Assembly: GCF_002157685.2 (NCBI RefSeq)
Contig: NZ_AP026738.1
Span: forward strand, 1,240,001 to 1,304,000
Length of the DNA: 64,000 bases
Origin: Comamonas thiooxydans
Lineage (GTDB): Bacteria; Pseudomonadota; Gammaproteobacteria; Burkholderiales; Burkholderiaceae_C
Direction of reading: 5' to 3'
Below are positions 25,231 to 33,193 of the stretch, piece by piece. The number at the start of each line of letters is the position of its first letter. Position 1 is the stretch's first letter. A program made the position numbers and the translations under genes. The notes under the pieces are model-generated. The model was given only the letters and a program-made list of their open reading frames with translations, made no database searches and had not been told where the DNA came from.

Positions 25231-27936
25231 ATGCAGGAACAGAACCGCGTTGCCGCCTGGCACGCGTTGGCTAGCGATGCCGCACTCGCTCAATTGCAAT
25301 CGACTGCCGCCGGACTGAGCTCCGACCAGGCCCGTGAGCGCCTGCAGCAGCAGGGCCCCAATGCCCTGCCTGCCGCCGCTTCACGCAGCACGCTGGCGCG
25401 CTTTCTGTCGCAATTCAACAATCTGTTGATCTATGTGCTGCTGGGCTCGGCCGTCGTTACTGCACTGCTGCAGCATTGGGTCGATACGGGGGTGATCCTC
25501 GCGGTGGTACTGATCAATGCAGTCTTCGGATTCGTGCAGGAAGGCCGTGCCGAGAAGGCGCTGGACGCCGTGAAGGCCATGGTTTCCAGCCGCGCCAATG
25601 TGCTGCGCGATGGCTTGCGCATGGCGGTGCCTGCAGAGGAACTGGTTGCCGGCGACTGCGTGCTGCTCGAGGCCGGTGACCGCGTCCCGGCCGATGTGCG
25701 GCTGCTGCGCGCCAGCAGCCTGAAGCTGGACGAGGCCATGCTGACCGGGGAATCGGTCGCAGTCGACAAGTCGGCCGATCCGGTGGCGGTCGATGCCGCC
25801 CTGGGCGACCGCTTTTCCATGGCCTACTCCGGCACCCTGGTGGCTGCCGGGCAAGGCCTGGGCGTGGTGGTGGCCACGGGCCCGCGTACCGAGTTGGGTC
25901 TGATCAGTACCATGCTGGGTTCGGTGCAGACGCTGGCCACCCCGCTGACGCGGCTGATGGACCGTTTCGCGCGCCAGCTCACCATCACCATACTGAGCCT
26001 GTCCGCGCTGATGTTCTGCTTCGCACTATGGGTGCGCGATTACGACACAGCCGATGCCTTCATCGCCGTGGTGGGCATCGCTGTATCGGCCATCCCCGAA
26101 GGCCTGCCCGTGGTCATGACGATTGCGCTGGCCATTGGCGTGCAGCGCATGGCAGCACGCTATGCCATCGTGCGCAGCCTGCCGGCGGTTGAAACACTGG
26201 GCGCCGTCTCGGTCATCTGCTCCGACAAGACCGGAACATTGACACGCAACGAAATGAGCGTGCGCGCCGTGGTGCTGCCCGGTGCCAGCTTCGACATAGA
26301 AGGCGAGGGCTATGCGCCCCAGGGGCGTTTCACCCTGGCGGGCGAGGAGATTGAGCCTGCGCTGCATCCGCAACTGCTGCACTTCGCCACGGGCGCGGCA
26401 CTTTGCAACGACGCCCATGTAAGACATGCCGAAGGTACGGCCTGGACAGTCGAAGGCGATCCCATGGAAGGCGCGCTGGTGACACTGGCTGCGCGCGCCG
26501 GTCTGGATGTGGAGCGCCTGCGTCAGGACTGGCGCCGACTTGACGAAGTTCCCTTTGATGCCGTCCACCGCTACATGGCCACTCTGCACCGCCCAGTTGA
26601 TGCTCCAGCCGTTGTCTTCGTCAAAGGGGCTCCGGAACAGGTTCTTTCCATGTGCCGCGACCAGCAAGGTGTCGAAGGCCTGCAGGCGCTGGATGCAGCC
26701 TATTGGCTGGAGCAGATCGATGCCCTGGCCGCCAAAGGCTATCGTGTGCTGGGCCTGGCCAGCCGGGTCCCGGCTGAAGGTCGGGACATGGTTGATATGG
26801 CCGACATCAAGGACCTCACTCTTCTTGGCGTACTGGGCATGATAGATCCGCCGCGAGAGTCGGCAAAGGAGGCCGTGCGCGAATGCCGCAGCGCCGGAAT
26901 TGCCGTGAAGATGATTACCGGCGATCATGCTGCCACCGCTGCCGCCATTGCCAGGGAGCTGGCGCTGGCCGACACCATCCGAGTTACCTCAGGGCATGAG
27001 CTGGACGGGCTGAACGATGCCCAGCTGATCGACGTGGCCAGAGCCTCCACGGTATTCGCCCGTACCAGCCCCGAGCACAAGCTGCGCCTGGTGCAGGCCC
27101 TGCAGGCCGATCGCAGCGTCATCGCCATGACCGGGGATGGCGTCAACGATGCACCGGCACTCAAGCGTTCCGACATCGGTGTGGCCATGGGCATCACCGG
27201 CACGGCGGCCGCCAAGGAAGCCGCCGGCATGGTGCTGGCCGACGATAACTTCGCCACCATCGTCGCCGCCGTCAAGGAAGGGCGCACCGTCTACGAAAAC
27301 CTGCGCAAGGTCATTGCCTGGACCTTGCCGACCAACGGCGGTCAGGCGATCGTCATCGTCGTGGCGATTCTGCTGGGCCTGTCCCTGCCCGTCACTCCGG
27401 TACAGATTCTCTGGGTCAATCTGGTCACCGCCGTGGCCCTGGGCCTGACGCTGGCCTTCGAGCCGCCCGAGCCCACGCTGATGCAGCGCAAGCCGCGCTC
27501 GCCGGACGAGCAATTGCTGCAGCCCTATCTGCTGTGGCGCGTCGCCCTGGTCTCGGTGCTGTTCGCGCTGGGCTGCTTTGGCATGTTCGAGTGGTCGCTG
27601 CGTCGCGGCGACTCGGTCGAACTGGCTCGCACCATCGTGGTCAATGCGCTGGTGATCATGGAGATCTTCTATCTGTTCAGCGTGCGCTACACGCAAGGAA
27701 CTTCGCTGAGCCTGCGCGGCGTCCTGGGCACCCCGGCAGTGCTGCTGGGCGTGGCCGGCGTCACCCTGGTGCAACTGCTGTTCACCTACACGCCGCCCAT
27801 GCAGGCGCTGTTCGACAGCCGTCCTGTCGACCTGGCGGCCGGATTGCTGGCGATAGGGCTGGGTGTTGCCCTGCTGCTTTTGCTGGAGGTCGAGAAGCTC
27901 CTGATACGCTGGATGAGACTGGGCGTGAGGGCCTAG
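25231..27936 (+). CDS. P-type cation-transporting ATPase (P2 type)
   Basis: The 901-residue pump has all P-type landmarks: TGES near residue 172 (actuator), PEGLP near 289 (M4 ion site), the phosphorylated aspartate in DKTGTLT near 332, the nucleotide domain KGAPEQVL, and GDGVNDAPALKRSDIG near 636. The N-terminal cation-ATPase domain and ten membrane helices fit the SERCA/PMR1-like P2 group. M6 reads NLVTAVALGLTLAFEP near residue 730: the aspartate of NLVTDG in calcium pumps is alanine, so calcium specificity is doubtful and another cation is possible. GGGAG precedes the ATG by 7 bases. Confidence 0.9.
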   Translation: MQEQNRVAAWHALASDAALAQLQSTAAGLSSDQARERLQQQGPNALPAAASRSTLARFLSQFNNLLIYVLLGSAVVTALLQHWVDTGVILAVVLINAVFGFVQEGRAEKALDAVKAMVSSRANVLRDGLRMAVPAEELVAGDCVLLEAGDRVPADVRLLRASSLKLDEAMLTGESVAVDKSADPVAVDAALGDRFSMAYSGTLVAAGQGLGVVVATGPRTELGLISTMLGSVQTLATPLTRLMDRFARQLTITILSLSALMFCFALWVRDYDTADAFIAVVGIAVSAIPEGLPVVMTIALAIGVQRMAARYAIVRSLPAVETLGAVSVICSDKTGTLTRNEMSVRAVVLPGASFDIEGEGYAPQGRFTLAGEEIEPALHPQLLHFATGAALCNDAHVRHAEGTAWTVEGDPMEGALVTLAARAGLDVERLRQDWRRLDEVPFDAVHRYMATLHRPVDAPAVVFVKGAPEQVLSMCRDQQGVEGLQALDAAYWLEQIDALAAKGYRVLGLASRVPAEGRDMVDMADIKDLTLLGVLGMIDPPRESAKEAVRECRSAGIAVKMITGDHAATAAAIARELALADTIRVTSGHELDGLNDAQLIDVARASTVFARTSPEHKLRLVQALQADRSVIAMTGDGVNDAPALKRSDIGVAMGITGTAAAKEAAGMVLADDNFATIVAAVKEGRTVYENLRKVIAWTLPTNGGQAIVIVVAILLGLSLPVTPVQILWVNLVTAVALGLTLAFEPPEPTLMQRKPRSPDEQLLQPYLLWRVALVSVLFALGCFGMFEWSLRRGDSVELARTIVVNALVIMEIFYLFSVRYTQGTSLSLRGVLGTPAVLLGVAGVTLVQLLFTYTPPMQALFDSRPVDLAAGLLAIGLGVALLLLLEVEKLLIRWMRLGVRA

Positions 27937-27990
27937 AGCGCTGTGCAGGCAAGGCATTCAAGCCGTTGTTTCACCGTCTGGCCGAGGACA

Positions 27991-28015
27991 TGAAAAAAGG
28001 CCCCGAAGGGCCTTT
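27991..28015 (-). terminator. Rho-independent terminator of gdhA
   Basis: On the minus strand AAAGGCCC, loop TTCG, GGGCCTTT runs into a T-tract (27998-27993). The stem is closed by a UUCG tetraloop, one of the most stable RNA loops. It also sits after the convergent ATPase gene and may serve both. Confidence 0.88.
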
Positions 28016-28040
28016 CTTGCGAGTGCCGAGCGCCTGACGC

Positions 28041-29387
28041 TCAGATCACGCCTTGTGCCAGCATGGCGTCGGCCACCTTCACAAAGCCAGCGATGTTGGC
28101 GCCGTCGATGTAGCTGATGGTGCCGTCTTCGCGCTTGCCGTGCTTCACGCAAGCAGCGTGGATGCTTTGCATGATTTGCAGCAGACGGGCGTCCACTTCC
28201 TCAGCGGGCCAGGACAGGCGGGCCGAGTTTTGCGACATTTCCAGACCCGAAGTAGCCACGCCACCGGCGTTGGATGCCTTGCCGGGTGCGTACAGCACGC
28301 CGGCAGCTTCGAAGGCGCGGGCGGCTTCGTTGGTGGAAGGCATGTTGGCGCCTTCAGCCACGCACAGCACGCCGTTGGCGATCAGGGTCTTGGCATCGGC
28401 TTCGTTCAGTTCATTCTGGGTGGCGCAGGGCAGGGCCACGTCCACCTTGATGGACCAGGGGCTCTTGCCGGCCAGGAATTCCACGCCGGAAACCAGCTTG
28501 GCGTAGTCGCTGACGCGGCCGTACTTGTGGTTCTTCACGTCCATGAGGATGGCCAGCTTCTCGGTGGTGAAACCGGCGGCGTCATACACGGTGCCCGAGG
28601 AGTCGGACACGGTCACGACCTTGGCGCCCAGCTCCATGGCCTTTTCCACGGCGTACTGAGCCACGTTGCCCGAACCGGACACGGACACGGTCTTGCCTTC
28701 AAACGACTGGCCGCGAGTGGCCAGCATTTCACGGGCGAAGTACACGGTGCCGTAGCCAGTGGCTTCGGGGCGGATCAGCGAGCCGCCGAAGGACAGGCCC
28801 TTGCCCGTGAATACGGAAGCTGCAGTGTTCGACAGCTTCTTGTACATGCCGGCCATATAGCCCACTTCACGGCCGCCCACGCCGATGTCGCCAGCGGGCA
28901 CATCGGTGTCGGGACCCACGTGGCGGAACAGTTCCGACACGAAAGCCTGGCAGAAGCGCATGACTTCGGCAGGGCTCTTGCCCTTGGGGTCGAAGTCGGA
29001 GCCGCCCTTGCCGCCGCCCATGGGCAGCGTGGTCAGTGCGTTCTTGAAGGTCTGCTCGAAAGCCAGGAACTTCAGCACGGACTGGTTCACCGAGGGGTGG
29101 AAGCGCAGACCGCCCTTGAAGGGGCCGATGGCCATGCTGTGCTGGATGCGGAAGCCGCGGTTCACCTGCACCTGGCCCTTGTCGTCAGTCCAGCTCACGC
29201 GGAACTGGATGATGCGCTCGGGTTCGACCAGGCGCTCCAGCAGGGCGTGCTCGGCGTACTTGGGATTCTTCTCGATGAAGGGCCACAGGCTTTCCATCAC
29301 TTCGGTGACGGCTTGCAGGAATTCGGGCTGACCGGGGTTGCGTTGTGCCACTTCTTCCAGGAATTGGCCTACGGACTCGTACTTCAT
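28041..29387 (-). CDS. gdhA: NADP-type glutamate dehydrogenase
   Basis: The enzyme interconverts glutamate with 2-oxoglutarate plus ammonium. The 448-residue form starts at ATG 29387 (MKYESVGQFL); a longer upstream reading adds 17 unconserved residues. Signatures are LPMGGGKGGSDFDPKGKS (catalytic lysine region), PAGDIGVGGREVGYM, and the nucleotide-binding VSVSGSGNVAQYA. Size and sequence match the hexameric bacterial GdhA. A strong terminator follows, and the long divergent intergenic region upstream carries palindromes. Confidence 0.95.
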   Translation of the reverse strand: MKYESVGQFLEEVAQRNPGQPEFLQAVTEVMESLWPFIEKNPKYAEHALLERLVEPERIIQFRVSWTDDKGQVQVNRGFRIQHSMAIGPFKGGLRFHPSVNQSVLKFLAFEQTFKNALTTLPMGGGKGGSDFDPKGKSPAEVMRFCQAFVSELFRHVGPDTDVPAGDIGVGGREVGYMAGMYKKLSNTAASVFTGKGLSFGGSLIRPEATGYGTVYFAREMLATRGQSFEGKTVSVSGSGNVAQYAVEKAMELGAKVVTVSDSSGTVYDAAGFTTEKLAILMDVKNHKYGRVSDYAKLVSGVEFLAGKSPWSIKVDVALPCATQNELNEADAKTLIANGVLCVAEGANMPSTNEAARAFEAAGVLYAPGKASNAGGVATSGLEMSQNSARLSWPAEEVDARLLQIMQSIHAACVKHGKREDGTISYIDGANIAGFVKVADAMLAQGVI

Positions 29388-29684
29388 AGAGAACTTTCTG
29401 ACAGGGACAGAGGAATGCGCTGAAACTCGCGAAACCAAAATTATGCCAAAAAGTTATGCCGTCATGCATGGATTCGGTGCATGAGAGCGCAATTCTGGTG
29501 CGTTCATGCCCAAACTTGGAACATTGAATTCGCATTTATTATTAGTTTTCAGGCACTTGGATGGTGCATTTGAAGTAAAGGATTTTTCATCGTTCTGTCG
29601 TAAAAACATTCTTTCAGCCTGCTGCGGGAGTTTTTCGTGTCGTGAAACCCTGCGCCATTCGTTCGCTGTACCCGATCTGTGATA

Positions 29685-29699
29685 GCACCACTGTGGTGC
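29685..29699. promoter_or_regulatory. Palindromic operator-like site GCACCACTGTGGTGC
   Basis: Seven-base arms GCACCAC and GTGGTGC surround a single T. The site lies about 300 bases upstream of gdhA and 215 upstream of the MFS gene. The binding protein is unknown. Confidence 0.35.
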
Positions 29700-29824
29700 A
29701 TGTGATTTCAGGCACGTAACCTGCAGTTGTGAAATTGTTTTTTCATCACGGCAGTCACATGAGCCTGGGGATGGCCTCTTTCACCAATCATCAGGGGCTG
29801 GGTAAACATGGATTTGAAAAAATG

Positions 29825-29861
29825 TTTTCATAATTTCAAATATGAAAAATAAATTTCAAAT
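29825..29861 (+). promoter_or_regulatory. Candidate operator cluster upstream of the MFS/racemase-like operon
   Basis: TTTTCATA (29825-29832) and TATGAAAA (29841-29848) form a dyad. AATTTCAAAT occurs twice, at 29832-29841 and 29852-29861, 20 bases apart. The location 50-90 bases before the MFS gene suits control by the RpiR regulator encoded at the other end of the module. That link is inference. Confidence 0.35.
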
Positions 29862-29912
29862 GCAGCTTACCGGCCCAGCGCCTGGGCGGTCATCAACACA
29901 CAGGAGGTGGAT

Positions 29913-31409
29913 ATGGCAGGTGAGATCCCCGTGACGCCCTCGGCGTCAGGCAAGGCCAGTGCGGCGCAGATGCAGCAGCTGGAAAATGCGCTCAACCAGA
30001 TCGGCGTGACGCGCTCGCACAAAAGCATCATCTTTCTGGTGGTCTGCGGCGTGCTCTTCGATGTGTTCGAGCAAAACGCGGTCGGCCTGGTCGGCCCTCT
30101 GCTGCGGCAGCAGTGGGGGCTGGACGCGACGGACATTGCCTTTCTCAACACCATCACCTTCTTTGCCGCCGCCATGGGGCGCCTGTTGTCGGGCTACCTG
30201 GCCGATCGCATGGGGCGGCGCTTCATGCTCAATGTGAACCTGGCGCTGTTCACGCTGGGTGCAGTCGGCTGCGCACTGGCACCCGGTTACGCTTTCCTGG
30301 CCGTGGCGCGTGCCATCGTGGGCTTTGGTCTGGGCGGAGAAATCACCACGGCCGTGACCATGCTGGCGGAGTTCTGCTCGGCCCGCTTTCGCGGCACGGC
30401 AGTCGGTCTCATCAATGTGGGTGGCGGCGGCCTCGGCAATATGCTGGCGCCGGCCTTTGCTCTGGGCGTGTTCACGCTGTTCCCCGGCGATGATTCCTGG
30501 CGCTGGCTGTTCGGCTGTCTGGTCATGCCGGCCATCTTCATCGTGTTCTACCGCCGCTTCGTGCCGGAGACGCCGCGCTTTCTGCTCTCCAAGGGCCGGG
30601 TCGAGGAAGCCAATCGGGTGCTGAGCATGCTGGCGGCCGGCAAGCTGGCCAATGCGCAGTACGAACTGCGCGAGTTCATCAGCCCAGGCAGCGCACAAGC
30701 GCAGACGGCTGCCGCGCAGACCGTGCAGCGCAGCTCCTTCACCGACATCTTCAGGGGCGGCTATGCGCGGCGCACGATTGCCGTGGGCGTGGCTTCGTGG
30801 ATGACGTTTGGCGCGCAGCTCTCGGTGCTCACGCTGATGCCGACGATTCTGGTCGCCCAGGGATATTCCATCACCAAGAGCTTCAGCTTCACCATCGTCA
30901 TGCAGATGGGCAGTCTGCTTGGTGCGATCGCAGCATCGACCATGGGCTATTACTTCCCGCGCAAGCGGGTGCTGACGGTAGGGGCGATTGCCGCCTGCCT
31001 TGCGGGGCTGGCGTTTGGCAACTTCACCGATAGCGTGGCCATGATCCTGGTCTGCGGTGCGCTGTTCCAGTTCTGCGTGCTGACGCTCAATACCTCCATC
31101 TGGATCTTTGCGCCCGAGCTCTACCCCACGCGCATCCGTGCGCTGGGAACCTCCTTCCTGCTGGCGCTGGGCACGATTGGCGGCGCCATGTCCCAGGTGC
31201 TGGCGGGCAGGATGTTCGACCTGCACGGAGTCTCCGGAATGTTCGGCATGATCGCGGCCATGTATTTCATCTTTGCGATTGCCGTGCAGTTTGCCCCCGA
31301 GACCTTTGGCCGCTCCATCGAGGAAGGCGCTGGCGGGGAATCCCATGCCGAGCAGGAGCCGGCCGCTGCTGCAGGCGTGGTCGCTGCTGCCCAGGAGCGC
31401 GCGGCATGA
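29913..31409 (+). CDS. MFS metabolite:proton symporter
   Basis: The 498-residue carrier starts at ATG 29913, 5 bases after AGGAGG. It shows about twelve membrane segments and the sugar-porter/AAHS-type motifs YLADRMGRRFMLNVNLAL, VGFGLGGEITTAVTMLAE and RFVPETPRFLLSKGRVEEA, and ELYPTRIRALGTSF in the second half. Proteins of this type import organic acids or aromatic acids with protons. Its stop overlaps the start of the racemase-like gene (ATGA), so the two form one unit, and they may handle the same compound. Confidence 0.88.
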   Translation: MAGEIPVTPSASGKASAAQMQQLENALNQIGVTRSHKSIIFLVVCGVLFDVFEQNAVGLVGPLLRQQWGLDATDIAFLNTITFFAAAMGRLLSGYLADRMGRRFMLNVNLALFTLGAVGCALAPGYAFLAVARAIVGFGLGGEITTAVTMLAEFCSARFRGTAVGLINVGGGGLGNMLAPAFALGVFTLFPGDDSWRWLFGCLVMPAIFIVFYRRFVPETPRFLLSKGRVEEANRVLSMLAAGKLANAQYELREFISPGSAQAQTAAAQTVQRSSFTDIFRGGYARRTIAVGVASWMTFGAQLSVLTLMPTILVAQGYSITKSFSFTIVMQMGSLLGAIAASTMGYYFPRKRVLTVGAIAACLAGLAFGNFTDSVAMILVCGALFQFCVLTLNTSIWIFAPELYPTRIRALGTSFLLALGTIGGAMSQVLAGRMFDLHGVSGMFGMIAAMYFIFAIAVQFAPETFGRSIEEGAGGESHAEQEPAAAAGVVAAAQERAA

Positions 31410-32110
31410 AGGCTGGCATGCATATTCTGCTGATCAATCCCAATACCTCGCAACAGACCACGGCGCTGATGCTCAGACAGGCGCGGGCCTGTCTACCGCC
31501 CGGCGTGCTGCTGCACGGCGCGACGGCCGAGCGGGGAGCGGCCATGATTACCGACGAGGCGGGGCTGAAGATCGCCGAGCAGGAGGTGCTGCGGCTGGGC
31601 CTGGCCTTTGCCCAGGGCGATGACAGCCAGGCTGGCCGGGCCATCATCGTGGCCGCGTTCGGCAATCCCGGATTGGAGTTGCTGCGCGCGGCCCTGCCGG
31701 AGCGGGTTGCCGCCTTCGGCATTGGCGAAGCCGCCATGCGGCAGGCCGCACAGGATGAGCAGGGCCGCCCGCGTCGCTTTGGCATTGCGACGACCACGCC
31801 GGGGCTGGAGGCTGCGATTGCCGCCTCGGTCGCGGCGCTGGGCCTGACGCCCTGGTTCTGCGGCACGCGCATTGCTCAGGGCGAGCCGCTGGCGCTGGCT
31901 GCGGACCCGGCCTTGCAGTGCGAGCGCCTGGGCGATGCCGTGGCCCAATGCGTGCAAAGCGATGGCGCACAGGCCGTGGTGATCGGCGGCGGCCCGCTGT
32001 CCGAAGCCGCGCTGTGGCTGGCGCCACGCTTTCAGGTGCCGGTGCTGTCGCCGGTGGTGGCCGCAGTGCAGGCGGCGCTGGCGGGCCTGACGCTCGCCGT
32101 CACCCAATGA
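31406..32110 (+). CDS. Asp/Glu/hydantoin racemase-family protein lacking the catalytic cysteines
   Basis: The 234-residue protein begins MKAGMHILLINPNTSQQTTA, the family's hallmark N-terminus, and has the two-lobed racemase layout. Active family members use two cysteines, one in a motif like ACFGDPGL and one in a motif like LGCAGM. Here the first reads IVAAFGNPGLELL and the second VVIGGGPLSEAA, so both cysteines are missing (Ala and Gly). A two-cysteine racemase mechanism therefore looks impossible. It may have another isomerase-like or binding role. It is coupled to the MFS carrier upstream and converges on the RpiR regulator gene. Confidence 0.8.
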   Translation: MKAGMHILLINPNTSQQTTALMLRQARACLPPGVLLHGATAERGAAMITDEAGLKIAEQEVLRLGLAFAQGDDSQAGRAIIVAAFGNPGLELLRAALPERVAAFGIGEAAMRQAAQDEQGRPRRFGIATTTPGLEAAIAASVAALGLTPWFCGTRIAQGEPLALAADPALQCERLGDAVAQCVQSDGAQAVVIGGGPLSEAALWLAPRFQVPVLSPVVAAVQAALAGLTLAVTQ

Positions 32111-32119
32111 TGACTATTG

Positions 32120-32229
32120 GATGCTATTGATTGAAGAGCTTTTACCGCCAGTCAATCATGGATTTCAGATTGAAAAATATCTGAAATCTATGAATAACAA
32201 GCGCAACAAGCTTTTGATTTCATAGCATC
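32120..32229. repeat. Nested inverted repeats between convergent genes
   Basis: An outer imperfect pair of 22-base arms begins GATGCTAT (32120) and ends ATAGCATC (32229). An inner perfect pair GATTTCAGAT (32161-32170) and ATCTGAAATC (32179-32188) has an 8-base loop. The right arm overlaps the last codons of the RpiR gene. The likely role is a bidirectional transcription end. It also resembles a degenerate comamonad repeat. Confidence 0.5.
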
Positions 32230-33095
32230 TCGTCCAGCGCATCGTGGCTGGTCTCTATGGCCGCCATATGTCTGCGGCCCGGCTGCCCGCTTTGCTGCAA
32301 GGTAGCGGTGGCAATCAGGTGGCAGAGCATGAAAAGCGCCGTGTGGTTGTCCAGCGGTCCCGGCGCCGAGGTCTGTACGCGCAGCAGCCAGTCCGCCTCG
32401 GGGGCCGGGCTGGCATGGTCGGTGATGCAGATCAGGCGGGCGCCCAGCAGCCTGGCCTGGCGCGCGAACTCGCTGACCACGCGCACGCTGCGGCGCAGGG
32501 CAAAGATCACCACCACATCGTTTTCGCCGATCTGGGCCGCATATTCGCCCAGGGTCTCGCCGGCGCCGGGGATGACCTGGCTGGGCATCTCCAGTGCCTG
32601 CAGCAGCTGCCAGCGCAGATAGGCTGCAAAGTTGCGGTTCTGGCGATAGCCGACAAAGAACAGTTGGCGCGCGCCGATCAGGGCCGTGGCGATGTCCTCC
32701 AGCTGCTGTGCCGAAATCTGTCCGATGGTGACGGCCAGATTCTCCGAGGCCTGGCGCAGATGCGTGGCAATCACATCCGCCGTGGGCTTGCCCTGGGCCG
32801 ATGCGGCCGCCAGAAACAGCGGCGAGCCGTTGTCGCCCTGAGCGCGTGCATGGCGGCGTGCATCCTCGTAGCCCTCATAGCCCAGCCGCTGTATGAAGCG
32901 CGTGACCGTGGCATTCGAGACCCCTGTGAGCTTGGCCATCTCGGCAGCCGCATAGCTCGACAGATTGCCGGGGAAGTCCAGCAGGAATTCCGCCAGCCGC
33001 CGCTCCGAGGGCGGCAGCTGCGGCAGGGCCGCACGCACGCGGGCGATGAAGGAATGGGCTTCGGCGGGTTCCGGGGTGAAGGGGCTGGGGGTCAT
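32220..33095 (-). CDS. RpiR-family transcriptional regulator
   Basis: The 291-residue protein starts at ATG 33095 (MTPSPFTPEP); a longer frame would overlap mutL territory without conservation. The N-terminal HTH_6 domain (residues about 15-85) has LPPSERRLAEFLLDFPGNLS and the recognition helix TGVSNATVTRFIQRLGYEGY. The C-terminal SIS domain (about 130-265) has LFFVGYRQNRNFAAYLR and LICITDHASPAPEADWLL. SIS domains bind phosphosugars or related ligands. It converges on the MFS/racemase-like pair and is the likely controller of that pair. Confidence 0.88.
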   Translation of the reverse strand: MTPSPFTPEPAEAHSFIARVRAALPQLPPSERRLAEFLLDFPGNLSSYAAAEMAKLTGVSNATVTRFIQRLGYEGYEDARRHARAQGDNGSPLFLAAASAQGKPTADVIATHLRQASENLAVTIGQISAQQLEDIATALIGARQLFFVGYRQNRNFAAYLRWQLLQALEMPSQVIPGAGETLGEYAAQIGENDVVVIFALRRSVRVVSEFARQARLLGARLICITDHASPAPEADWLLRVQTSAPGPLDNHTALFMLCHLIATATLQQSGQPGRRHMAAIETSHDALDEML

Positions 33096-33193
33096 GACTG
33101 CGGATGGCAAGCGGGTGCGCAGATCGTCCGGCCCGCTGTTTTGGTCGATACCGGCAATGTAGCGGCTATTTGGCGGCTGTTGCCGCCGGGCCA

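Larger units (their letters stand above)
29388..29912. other. Divergent regulatory region between gdhA and the MFS gene
   Basis: These 525 AT-rich bases hold no gene. They contain a 15-base palindrome at 29685-29699 and a dyad with repeated AATTTCAAAT motifs at 29825-29861, both listed separately. Two promoters facing opposite ways are expected here. Confidence 0.6.
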
